Part shown: positions 1 to 5,822 of the stretch, piece after piece | Layout of the letters: every line of letters begins with the position of its first letter | Position numbering within the stretch: position 1 is the first letter of the stretch | Source of the DNA: Treponema sp. | GTDB taxonomy: Bacteria > Spirochaetota > Spirochaetia > Treponematales > Treponemataceae | Length of the DNA: 6,128 nt | NCBI GenBank assembly: GCA_016292805.1 | Contig: JAEDFM010000069.1 | Span: forward strand, 1 to 6,128 | Direction of reading: 5' to 3' | Notes under the pieces: generated by a model | Databases searched by the model: none | Told to the model about the DNA's origin: nothing | The model's input: the letters and a program-made list of their open reading frames with translations, nothing else | Translations under genes and position numbers: made by a program

Positions 1-618
1 GAAAAGTGGGATGTTCGTTCTCTTAGAAGACAGATGGATTCTGCACTTTATCTGCGGCTTGCATCCAGTAAAAATAAAAACGAAATTATCCAAATGTCTC
101 AAAACGGGATTATAATCCAAAATCCATCAGATATCATAAAAGATACATACACCTTAGAATTCTTAGGACTTCCGGAAAAATCAATTTATTCAGAAAAAGA
201 TTTAGAAGACAAAATTATCGATAATTTGCAGTCTTTTTTACTGGAGCTTGGAAAAGGATTTACATTTGTAAAAAGACAATATCCCCTTACTATAAATAAC
301 ATTCATTATCATGTTGATTTGGTGTTCTATCACAGAATATTAAAATGTTTTGTTTTGATAGATTTGAAGAAAAACTCTGTAAAACATGAAGACATTGGTC
401 AGATGAACATGTACATGGGATATTTTGCAAAAGAAGAAAACGAACCTGATGACAACCCGCCGATAGGAATAATTTTGAGCCATAACAAAGATGAACTCCT
501 TGTAGAATATGCGACCTACGGAATGGATTCAAATCTTTTTGTCGCAAAATACGAACTTTATCTGCCAAACAAAGAGGAATTGAAAAGGCTGGTAGATGGA
601 ATCATTAAGGACAACTAA
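1..618 (+). CDS. DUF1016 (YhcG-type) PDDEXK nuclease domain protein, 5' end outside the window
   Basis: The frame is open from base 1, so the Met at 34 is internal: the residues before it (EKWDVRSLRRQ) match the family's usual segment leading into the nuclease domain. About 205 residues are visible; the family usually has about 330-380, so the N-terminal DUF1016 domain lies upstream. Counting from the Met at 34, the PDDEXK core is visible as D95 (HVDLVFYHR), D110-x-K112 (VLIDLKKN) and Q123 (IGQMNMYMGY), followed by the conserved PPIGIIL strand and a C-terminal YELYLPNKEEL segment. The D-x-K form instead of E-x-K is usual in this branch, so the site looks intact. Members are presumed DNA nucleases and often sit inside type I restriction loci; an hsdS remnant starts directly after the stop. 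The family assignment is strong. The cellular role is inferred from context. Confidence 0.9.
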   Translation, partial: EKWDVRSLRRQMDSALYLRLASSKNKNEIIQMSQNGIIIQNPSDIIKDTYTLEFLGLPEKSIYSEKDLEDKIIDNLQSFLLELGKGFTFVKRQYPLTINNIHYHVDLVFYHRILKCFVLIDLKKNSVKHEDIGQMNMYMGYFAKEENEPDDNPPIGIILSHNKDELLVEYATYGMDSNLFVAKYELYLPNKEELKRLVDGIIKDN

Positions 619-696
619 ATGAATATACCGAAATTACGATTCCCAGAGTTTAGTGGGGAATGGGAAGAGAAAAAATTATCTGATGAAAGAATTTGA
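619..696 (+). pseudogene. hsdS 5' remnant (type I restriction specificity subunit, first 25 codons)
   Basis: The ATG directly follows the TAA of the nuclease gene, an arrangement normal for a translationally coupled hsdS. The 25-residue product begins MNIPKLRFPEFSGEWEEKK, the N-terminus of a type I S subunit, and stops at TGA (694-696) just as the first target recognition domain would begin. Residues 2-19 are identical to residues 3-20 of the complete hsdS downstream. A functional S subunit needs about 370-430 residues, so this is a leftover start and not a working gene. It most likely marks where an earlier hsdS was cut by the recombination that brought in the rhuM-hsdS segment. A short translated leader is possible but unsupported. 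Confidence 0.85.
622..675 (+). repeat. Direct repeat copy 1 (hsdS N-terminal coding segment)
   Basis: These 54 bases align without gaps to 1386-1439, 764 bp downstream. I count five differences, all at synonymous positions (Pro CCG/CCA, Arg CGA/AGA, Ser AGT/AGC, Glu GAG/GAA, Lys AAA/AAG), so the 18 encoded residues are identical. Homologous recombination between the copies would delete the rhuM-like gene and rejoin the nuclease gene directly to hsdS. Confidence 0.9.
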
Positions 697-724
697 AAAG
701 TTTGCAAAGGAACTGGGGATTTAG
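671..724 (+). pseudogene. Orphan 3' tail of an unidentified gene
   Basis: In a different frame from the hsdS remnant, the reading frame from about 671 gives KNYLMKEFEKFAKELGI and a TAG at 722-724. This amphipathic, charged run looks like the natural C-terminus of a protein. Its stop overlaps the ribosome-binding site of the next gene, as expected for the end of a coupled upstream gene. A start inside it (ATG 683) would give only 13 residues and has no ribosome-binding site. I infer that the junction between the old hsdS and foreign DNA lies near 676-683 and that this is the end of the gene that once preceded rhuM. The parent family is not recognised. Confidence 0.35.
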
Positions 725-728
725 GAGG
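723..728 (+). promoter_or_regulatory. Shine-Dalgarno site of the rhuM-like gene
   Basis: AGGAGG lies five bases before the ATG at 734 and is a near-perfect anti-16S match. It fixes the start of the rhuM-like gene and suggests that the truncated reading frame is still efficiently translated if transcribed. Confidence 0.8.
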
Positions 729-733
729 GAATA

Positions 734-1378
734 ATGGAAAACGTACTGATTATTTATAATACAGATGACGGCAAAGCTGATGTAAAGCTTTATTCCCGCG
801 ATGGTGTAATCTGGATGAACCAGCAGCAGATGGCTCTACTTTTTGACACCTCCAAGCAACTTGTTAGTCATCACATTGCTAATATCTTACAGGATAAGGA
901 ATTAGAAGAAAATTCAGTTGTCAAAGATTATTTGACAACTGCCTCAGAAATTATTTTAAGCCGTGCAGACTCTTCCAAACCAAACATGAATCTTACTAGC
1001 TGGAAGGGAAAAGTTGTCCGCAAGCAGGATATTTATATTTCCAAGAATTACCTTACAGAGGATGAACTTGATACACTGAATCGTCTTGTAAGCATATTCC
1101 TTGATACAGCAGAACTCCGCGTAAAAATGCGAAAAACACTTACCTTGCAATTCTGGGAAGACAACATAGACAAACTTATTACAGACAATGATTTTAAGTT
1201 ATTGGATGATAAAGGCAGCCGTTCAAGAGTTCAGGCAGATAAAGAGGTAGAGCAAATCTATCTTGAATTTGATAAACGCCGCAAAGAATATGAAGCAAAA
1301 GAAGCCGACAAACAGGATGAGCTGGAATTGAAAGCTCTTGAAGAAGCCGAAAAAAAACTATTGGGGAGAAAGAAGTAG
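734..1378 (+). CDS. RhuM-family protein with a large in-frame internal deletion
   Basis: The N-terminal 70 residues match the start of the RhuM (virulence RhuM) family: a beta-rich lead, then a helix-turn-helix-like segment (WMNQQQMALLFDTSKQLVSHHI, residues 28-49, named here by its ends WMNQ and SHHI) and ELEENSVVKDYLTTA. The usual continuation, GKxYxTxxYNLDxIISVGYRVxSxRGTxFRxWAT and the helices after it, is absent. The sequence instead jumps at about residue 71 to the family's C-terminal part, SEIILSRADSSKPNMNLTSW. The protein has 214 residues against about 330 usual, so roughly 110-120 are missing. The frame is kept and there are no stops. The C-terminus (about 165-214) is a charged, probably coiled-coil tail. 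RhuM proteins commonly sit in type I restriction loci; their molecular role is unsettled. The gene ends one base before hsdS, so the two are probably coupled. It may be a decaying remnant or a minimal RhuM form. Confidence 0.88.
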   Translation: MENVLIIYNTDDGKADVKLYSRDGVIWMNQQQMALLFDTSKQLVSHHIANILQDKELEENSVVKDYLTTASEIILSRADSSKPNMNLTSWKGKVVRKQDIYISKNYLTEDELDTLNRLVSIFLDTAELRVKMRKTLTLQFWEDNIDKLITDNDFKLLDDKGSRSRVQADKEVEQIYLEFDKRRKEYEAKEADKQDELELKALEEAEKKLLGRKK

Positions 1379-1379
1379 A

Positions 1380-2486
1380 ATGAGCAATATACCAAAATTA
1401 AGATTCCCAGAGTTTAGCGGGGAATGGGAAGAAAAAAAGATAATACAGTTTTGTGAAATCTCAGCAGGTGGGGATATTGATAAAAATAATTCGCAAAAAG
1501 AATTTAGTTCTTCATATCCATATTCTGTTTATTCAAATTCTTTAGAGAATAAAGGTTTATATGGTTATGCAAATTATTATAAGATTGATTCCGATGTTGT
1601 TACAGTTACTGGCAGAGGTGATGTAGGTCATGCTGTAGCTCGTCATGAAAAATTTGTACCTATAGTAAGACTTCTTGTTTGTAAACCAAAAAATAATGAA
1701 AATGTTGATTTTCTTGAAAATGCGATAAACAAAACAAAAATATTTATTGAATCAACAGGAGTTCCCCAATTAACTGCTCCTCAGTTGGGAAATGTCAAAT
1801 TATTTCTACCATCTCTTGCTGAACAACAAAAAATCGCAGATTTTCTTTCAAATGTAGATTCAATAATCACAGCAGAAACAAAGATTCTAAACACCCTGCA
1901 AAAAAAGAAAAAAGCCTTAATGCAAAAACTTTTCACCCGGCAACTCCGCTTCAAATCCGACGACGGCACAGATTTCCCTGCGTGGGAAGAAAAGAAGTTG
2001 GGCGATGTTTGTGAAGAATTTAAGGCAGGAAAAACTATTACTTCACATGATATTTCAGAAAAAGGAGAGTATCCTGTTTATGGTGGTAATGGATTAAGAG
2101 GTTATTATAACGAGTTTAATCATGATGGCTATTATGTACTAATTGGAAGACAAGGAGCTCTTTGTGGAAATATTAATGAAGTACAAGGAAAAACTTATAT
2201 TTCAGAACATGCAATAGCAATTAAAGCAAATGATGATAATTTATCAAAATATTTATTTTTCTTTTTGGATTATTGTAATCTTAATCAGTATTCAGAATCA
2301 TCTGCTCAACCAGGATTATCTGTACAAAAACTTATTATAAAACAGTTTTCTTTTCCTTGTAAAGCCGAACAACAAAAAATCGCCGACTGTCTTTCAAGCC
2401 TGGATTCATTAATCCAAACCCAACAAAAAGTAGTTACCACCTGGCAGCAACGCAAAAAAGCTTTGTTGCAGCAAATGTTTGTATAG
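1380..2486 (+). CDS. hsdS: Type I restriction-modification specificity subunit HsdS
   Basis: HsdS chooses the DNA target of a type I restriction-modification complex (with HsdM, and HsdR for cleavage). The 368 residues show the full two-half layout. TRD1 spans about 17-145 after the signature RFPEFSGEWEEKK. The first conserved helical spacer is at 148-190 (AEQQKIADFLSNVDSI, KKKKALMQKLF). TRD2 spans about 200-327, opening with DFPAWEEKKLG and containing YPVYGGNGLRGYY and LIGRQGALCGN. The second spacer is at 329-368 (AEQQKIADCLSSLDSL, RKKALLQQMFV). I chose ATG 1380 over the TTG at 1338 because the remnant at 619 starts at the same place, RFPEF follows, and GGGGAG (1363-1368) precedes it. The target sequence cannot be predicted. 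No hsdM or hsdR follows, since a terminator and EF-G come next, so partners should be upstream or elsewhere. It appears intact, slightly short for the family. Confidence 0.95.
   Translation: MSNIPKLRFPEFSGEWEEKKIIQFCEISAGGDIDKNNSQKEFSSSYPYSVYSNSLENKGLYGYANYYKIDSDVVTVTGRGDVGHAVARHEKFVPIVRLLVCKPKNNENVDFLENAINKTKIFIESTGVPQLTAPQLGNVKLFLPSLAEQQKIADFLSNVDSIITAETKILNTLQKKKKALMQKLFTRQLRFKSDDGTDFPAWEEKKLGDVCEEFKAGKTITSHDISEKGEYPVYGGNGLRGYYNEFNHDGYYVLIGRQGALCGNINEVQGKTYISEHAIAIKANDDNLSKYLFFFLDYCNLNQYSESSAQPGLSVQKLIIKQFSFPCKAEQQKIADCLSSLDSLIQTQQKVVTTWQQRKKALLQQMFV
1386..1439 (+). repeat. Direct repeat copy 2 (start of intact hsdS)
   Basis: This is the partner of the repeat at 622-675: 49 of 54 bases are identical and all five differences are silent. 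It codes for NIPKLRFPEFSGEWEEKK at the start of the intact HsdS. Confidence 0.9.
1818..1851 (+). repeat. hsdS conserved-region repeat, copy 1
   Basis: This segment codes for the start of the first conserved helix (AEQQKIADFLS) and is repeated at 2364-2397 in the second conserved region. An uninterrupted 17-base core is shared by both (1821-1837 and 2367-2383). Such repeats flank TRD2 and are a known route by which type I S subunits lose, gain or exchange a recognition domain. Confidence 0.8.
2364..2397 (+). repeat. hsdS conserved-region repeat, copy 2
   Basis: This is the second copy, coding AEQQKIADCLS at the start of the C-terminal conserved helix. It lies 546 bp after copy 1, so recombination between them would stay in frame and remove one recognition domain. 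Confidence 0.8.
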
Positions 2487-2500
2487 AAAAAATTAATCAC

Positions 2501-2546
2501 AGGGGCTGTCCCTGAAGTACACCCCATACTTTTGGGACAGTGCCCT
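2501..2546 (+). repeat. Long imperfect palindrome after hsdS
   Basis: The stem has three parts. The outer arms are AGGG (2501-2504) with CCCT (2543-2546). The middle arms are CTGTCCC (2506-2512) with GGGACAG (2534-2540). The inner arms are AAGTA (2515-2519) with TACTT (2527-2531). Small internal loops separate them, and a T-rich stretch follows. It could act as a first, weaker terminator of the defence block or be a REP-like palindrome. The seven-base middle stem is exact. Confidence 0.65.
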
Positions 2547-2560
2547 TTGTTTTTGTAACG

Positions 2561-2590
2561 AGGGGGAGACTTCCCCCTTTTTTTGTTTTT
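2561..2590 (+). terminator. Rho-independent terminator ending the defence block
   Basis: The arms AGGGGGA (2561-2567) and TCCCCCT (2572-2578) form a seven-pair, GC-rich stem with a four-base loop. A run of seven T, one G and five more T follows. It lies 75 bases after the hsdS stop and 46 bases before the EF-G start, insulating the two. Confidence 0.88.
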
Positions 2591-2636
2591 CAGTAAAATA
2601 AACATTCAAATAATCAGCACATATTAGGGGTAAAAA

Positions 2637-4688
2637 ATGTCTTTAGACAAAATGCGCAATATTGGTATTATGGCTCACATTGATGCCGGAAAAACAACAA
2701 CTACAGAACGTATTCTTTATTACACTGGAAAAATCCACAAAATTGGTGAAATTGATGACGGTCAGGCTACAATGGACTGGATGGCTCAGGAACAGGAACG
2801 AGGTATTACAATCTGTTCTGCAGCAACAACAACTTACTGGAGAGACCATCAGATTAATATTATTGATACTCCGGGCCACGTAGACTTTACTGCAGAAGTT
2901 GAACGTTCTTTGCGTGTTTTGGACGGAGCTGTTGCAGTTATTTGTGCTGTAGACGGTGTTCAGCCTCAGACTGAAACTGTATGGAAGCAGGCTGATGAAT
3001 TTAATGTACCTCGTCTTTGTTTTATGAATAAAATGGACCGTATTGGTGCCGATTTCTTTGGTTCTATGGCCGATGTTCAGGAAAAATTTGGTATTGAACC
3101 TTTGGCTTTGCAGATTCCTATTGGCGAAGGTCCTGATTTTGAAGGTGTTATTGATCTTCTTAATATGAAAGAAATCCGCTGGCATGAAGATGATGAAGGT
3201 GAAACTTTTGATGTAACTGATGTTGATGGTTCTCGTCTTGACCAGGCTAATGAATGGCGTGAAAAATTAATTGAAACTGTTGCTGGCGCAGATGATGCTC
3301 TTATGGAAGTTTACCTTGAAGGTGGAGATATTTCTGTTGACCAGCTTAAAAAGGCTATTCGTGCTGGAACAATCAGCCGCGCTTATGTGCCATTTGTAAT
3401 GGGAAGTGCCCGTCATAATCAGGGGGTTCAGCCATTGATTGATGCAATTGTTGATTATCTTCCTTGTCCAACTGATATTCCTGCTGCAAAAGGTACAAAA
3501 ATTAAAAAAGATGTGGAAGAATCTGTAGAAGTTCCTTGTGATGCTTCTAAAATGCCACTTGGTCTTGTATTTAAAATTCAGTATGACCGTGAAATGGGAC
3601 CTTTGTGTTATGTTCGCATGTACTCTGGAAAAATACAGTCGGGAACTCAGATTTACAATGTAAACAAAAAGAAACGTGAAAGAGTAAACCGTATTCTTCG
3701 TATGCACGCAAATAAAACTGAACCTTGCGATTCTATCAGTGCTGGTGATATTGGTGTATTTATTGGTCTTAAGCTTGCTCAGACAGGGGATACAATTGGT
3801 TCTGAAGCATTTACAGTTCTTCTTGAACAGCCAAAGTTCCCACAGCCTGTAATTTCTGTTGCTCTTGAACCTGAAAGCATGAGCGAAAAAGATAAGATGA
3901 ACGAAACTTTGGAAATCTTAAGCCGCGAAGACCCAACATTTACTTCTCACGAAGATGCAGAAACTGGTCAGCTTATTATTTCTGGTATGGGCGAACTTCA
4001 CCTTGATGTTCTTGTTACCCGTATGCGTGATGACTTTGGTGTTAAATGCCAGGTTGGTGCTCCTCAGGTTACTTACCGTGAATCTGTAAGCGGAACTGGT
4101 TCTGCTACTGAAGAATTCAGTCGTGTACTTGCAGGAAAGGAAAATAATGCAGGTCTTACTATTGAAGTTTGTCAGCGTGAACAGGGGAGTGGAAATTCTT
4201 ATGAAGTTACCTGTAAACATTCTGAAGTTCCTGAAGAAATTATGGATGCTATTCAGAATGGCTTTATATCTGCTTTGAGCTCTGGTATTAAATACGGTTA
4301 TCCTTGTACAGATGTTGGTATAAAAGTTACTGCTATTAAGTATGACGAACTTACATCTACAACTTTTGCTTTTGAAGCATGTGCTGCACAGGCTTTTGAT
4401 AAGGCCTGCGAAGCTGCCAGCCCTGTAATTCTTGAACCTGTAATGAATGTTGATATTGTATGTCCAAAAGAATTTGTAGGGCCTGCATCTTCTCAGCTTT
4501 CTCAGCGTGGTGGTAACATTATGGGACAGGATTCAAAAATTTCTGGTGAAATTATTCACGCTCAGGCACCTATGGCAAATATGTTTGGATTTACAACAAA
4601 TCTTCGTTCTGCTACTCAGGGTAGAGCAAGCTTTAGTATGGAATTCAGTCATTTCCAGCTTAAGGTTGGAGGTCTTAGTTCATATTAG
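2637..4688 (+). CDS. fusA: Elongation factor G, probably the EF-G2 (spdEFG2-like) paralogue
   Basis: This is a ribosomal translocase-family GTPase of 683 residues. The G motifs are all present: AHIDAGKT (13-20), RGIT (55-58), DTPGH with catalytic H81 (77-81), NKMD (131-134) and GSA (256-258). Domain II follows, then domain III with GMGELHLDV (450-458), and domain V (from about 599) with RSATQGRASF (657-666). Domain IV differs from the canonical translocase: where E. coli EF-G has the loop SGGRGQYG, this protein has a short FSRVLAGKENNAG (494-506). That resembles EF-G2/mtEFG2-type proteins. In Borrelia the EF-G1 paralogue translocates and EF-G2 acts with ribosome recycling factor, so a recycling role is plausible here. 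AGGGG (2626-2630) lies six bases before the ATG. The gene stands alone between terminators and tRNA, away from rpsL/rpsG/tuf. The EF-G family is certain; the paralogue class is inferred. Confidence 0.95.
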   Translation: MSLDKMRNIGIMAHIDAGKTTTTERILYYTGKIHKIGEIDDGQATMDWMAQEQERGITICSAATTTYWRDHQINIIDTPGHVDFTAEVERSLRVLDGAVAVICAVDGVQPQTETVWKQADEFNVPRLCFMNKMDRIGADFFGSMADVQEKFGIEPLALQIPIGEGPDFEGVIDLLNMKEIRWHEDDEGETFDVTDVDGSRLDQANEWREKLIETVAGADDALMEVYLEGGDISVDQLKKAIRAGTISRAYVPFVMGSARHNQGVQPLIDAIVDYLPCPTDIPAAKGTKIKKDVEESVEVPCDASKMPLGLVFKIQYDREMGPLCYVRMYSGKIQSGTQIYNVNKKKRERVNRILRMHANKTEPCDSISAGDIGVFIGLKLAQTGDTIGSEAFTVLLEQPKFPQPVISVALEPESMSEKDKMNETLEILSREDPTFTSHEDAETGQLIISGMGELHLDVLVTRMRDDFGVKCQVGAPQVTYRESVSGTGSATEEFSRVLAGKENNAGLTIEVCQREQGSGNSYEVTCKHSEVPEEIMDAIQNGFISALSSGIKYGYPCTDVGIKVTAIKYDELTSTTFAFEACAAQAFDKACEAASPVILEPVMNVDIVCPKEFVGPASSQLSQRGGNIMGQDSKISGEIIHAQAPMANMFGFTTNLRSATQGRASFSMEFSHFQLKVGGLSSY

Positions 4689-4723
4689 AAATTGAAAATT
4701 TGTAGAAAAAATCAATTTTGATA

Positions 4724-4752
4724 TTGACACAATTTATCATTTTCTATATATT
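4724..4752 (+). promoter_or_regulatory. Sigma-70 promoter of tRNA-Leu (and perhaps the DUF554 gene)
   Basis: A perfect -35 TTGACA (4724-4729), a 17-base spacer and -10 TATATT (4747-4752, 5 of 6 consensus) are present. Transcription would start near 4758-4760, leaving a leader of about eight bases before the tRNA, typical of tRNA promoters. Confidence 0.85.
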
Positions 4753-4766
4753 TAACATCACATTCC

Positions 4767-4848
<82 letters not shown>

Positions 4849-4849
4849 T

Positions 4850-4883
4850 AGAGCTTTCCAATTTTGGAAAGCTCTTTTTTTTT
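4850..4883 (+). terminator. Rho-independent terminator of tRNA-Leu
   Basis: The arms AGAGCTTTCCA (4850-4860) and TGGAAAGCTCT (4865-4875) form a perfect 11-pair stem with loop ATTT. T residues run from 4875 to 4883. It begins one base after the tRNA and ends four bases before the ribosome-binding site of the next gene. Confidence 0.92.
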
Positions 4884-4896
4884 ATCAGGAGATTTT

Positions 4897-5646
4897 ATGT
4901 TAGCTGTATTTGTAAATTGTATTGCAGTAATTGTTGGATCAGTTATTGGGCTTTTGTTTGCTAAAAAATTTACAGAAGAACTTTCAGAGATGATTAAAAC
5001 AGCCTGTGGTGTAATTACAGTTGTAATTGGTTTGCAGATGGCTTTTAAATATAACAACATTGTTTACCTGGCTTTATCTTTAATTATTGGTGCAATAATC
5101 GGTTATGTTCTTGATATTGATGGCTTTATTCTTAAAATTGGCTATAAGCTTGAAAAAATTACCCAGAAAAAGAATAAAGGTAATGCTGAACAGGGGCAGG
5201 GATTAACTGAAACTGATTTGAATAAAAAAGAATCTAATTTTGCCTATGCTTTCTTAAATTCTTCGGTTCTGTTCTGCGTTGGTGCAATGGCTATAGTTGG
5301 TTCATTTGAAGCTGGTGTTAATCATCAGTATACAACTATTTTTACTAAATCAATTCTTGACGGATTTATGGCTATTGGCTTTGCGGCAGCTATGGGGGTA
5401 GGTACAGCATTTTCTGCTCTGGCAATACTTGTTTACCAGGGAGCACTTACTTTGCTTTCTATCTGGTTAAAACCTTTTGTTTCAGATATTTTACTGCAGG
5501 AAGTAAGTGCTGTTGGCGGTGCAATTATTATAATGATTGGTATTAATCTGCTTGGATTAAAGAAAATTAAAACTGCAAATTATCTTCCAGCCCTTGTTAT
5601 AGAAATCCTGTTTGTTGTTTTAATTCCATTAATTAAATTCTGGTAA
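4897..5646 (+). CDS. DUF554 family integral membrane protein
   Basis: The product of 249 residues is almost entirely hydrophobic. Likely membrane segments are at about 2-21, 33-51, 55-72, 116-138, 152-175, 176-192, 202-220 and 229-246. One polar loop, probably cytoplasmic, lies at 83-115 (KKNKGNAEQGQG). Family hallmarks are VNCIAVIVGSVIGLL at the N-terminus, FLNSSVLFCVGAMAIVGSFEAG in the middle (residues 119-140), KSILDGFMAIGFAAAMGVG and VYQGALTLLS. This matches DUF554 (B. subtilis YdfK type), a probable transporter of unknown substrate. ATG 4897 is chosen because AGGAG (4887-4891) sits five bases before it; an upstream TTG at 4864 lies inside the tRNA terminator hairpin. Only 13 bases separate the terminator T-run from the ATG, so there is no room for a separate promoter. 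Expression probably comes from read-through of the tRNA transcript. Confidence 0.9.
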   Translation: MLAVFVNCIAVIVGSVIGLLFAKKFTEELSEMIKTACGVITVVIGLQMAFKYNNIVYLALSLIIGAIIGYVLDIDGFILKIGYKLEKITQKKNKGNAEQGQGLTETDLNKKESNFAYAFLNSSVLFCVGAMAIVGSFEAGVNHQYTTIFTKSILDGFMAIGFAAAMGVGTAFSALAILVYQGALTLLSIWLKPFVSDILLQEVSAVGGAIIIMIGINLLGLKKIKTANYLPALVIEILFVVLIPLIKFW

Positions 5647-5654
5647 TATAAAAG

Positions 5655-5735
5655 ACAGGGGCGTTGCGGGGATGTGCCCCGCTGGAAAGGGTGGCGAAAA
5701 ACCTCTGGTTTGGAGCCAGGGGAAGGCTTTCCCCT
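5655..5735. other. GC-rich, hairpin-dense intergenic element
   Basis: Three hairpins are packed together in an otherwise AT-rich region. The first is GCGGGG/CCCCGC (5666-5671 with 5677-5682, loop ATGTG). The second is CCTCTGG/CCAGGGG (5702-5708 with 5716-5722, one G-U). The third is AGGGGAA/TTCCCCT (5718-5724 with 5729-5735), which overlaps and so competes with the second. An alternative long-range pair, AGGGG (5657-5661) with CCCCT (5731-5735), is also possible. No T-run follows, so it is not an ordinary terminator. It could be a dispersed repeat, an mRNA 3' structure for the DUF554 gene, or a small RNA. I recognise no known riboswitch or RNA family. Confidence 0.6.
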
Positions 5736-5787
5736 CCTGCCGAAAAATTTACACCAATCTGAAAAATTAAGTGAAAATTCCTTATAT

Positions 5788-5822
5788 TTGCCATTGCGTT
5801 CTGAATCCTTTAGAGTTATACT
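5788..5822 (+). promoter_or_regulatory. Candidate promoter of the ABC transporter ATPase gene
   Basis: Two overlapping readings exist. One is TTGCGT (5794-5799), a 17-base spacer and TATACT (5817-5822). The other is TTGCCA (5788-5793), 17 bases and TAGAGT (5811-5816). The first has the better -10 and the second the better -35. Either gives a 5' leader of about 45-60 bases. The call is tentative. Confidence 0.35.

Noticed and set aside
1338..1379. Upstream TTG start for hsdS adding 14 residues
   Set aside because: It lies inside the rhuM-like gene and lacks a ribosome-binding site. The parallel remnant at 619 and the conserved RFPEF N-terminus both support ATG 1380.
1380..2486. Invertible hsdS phase-variation locus
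   Set aside because: The hsdS copies are in direct, not inverted, orientation and no recombinase is in the window, so inversion is not supported from this sequence.
2643..3185. Long reading frame on the minus strand inside the EF-G gene
   Set aside because: It is antisense to a certain gene, rich in Asn, Ser, Phe and Cys, and has no recognisable family. Other minus-strand and alternate-frame openings in the EF-G gene are the same kind of shadow.
4689..4718. Possible EF-G terminator (AAATTGA at 4689-4695 with TCAATTT at 4712-4718)
   Set aside because: The stem is seven AT-rich pairs with a 16-base loop and only a short T stretch, too weak to call. EF-G transcripts may read into the tRNA.
4864..4896. 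Upstream TTG start for the DUF554 gene
   Set aside because: The TTG is in the 3' side of the tRNA terminator hairpin and its added residues are polar and unlike the family. ATG 4897 has a well-placed AGGAG.
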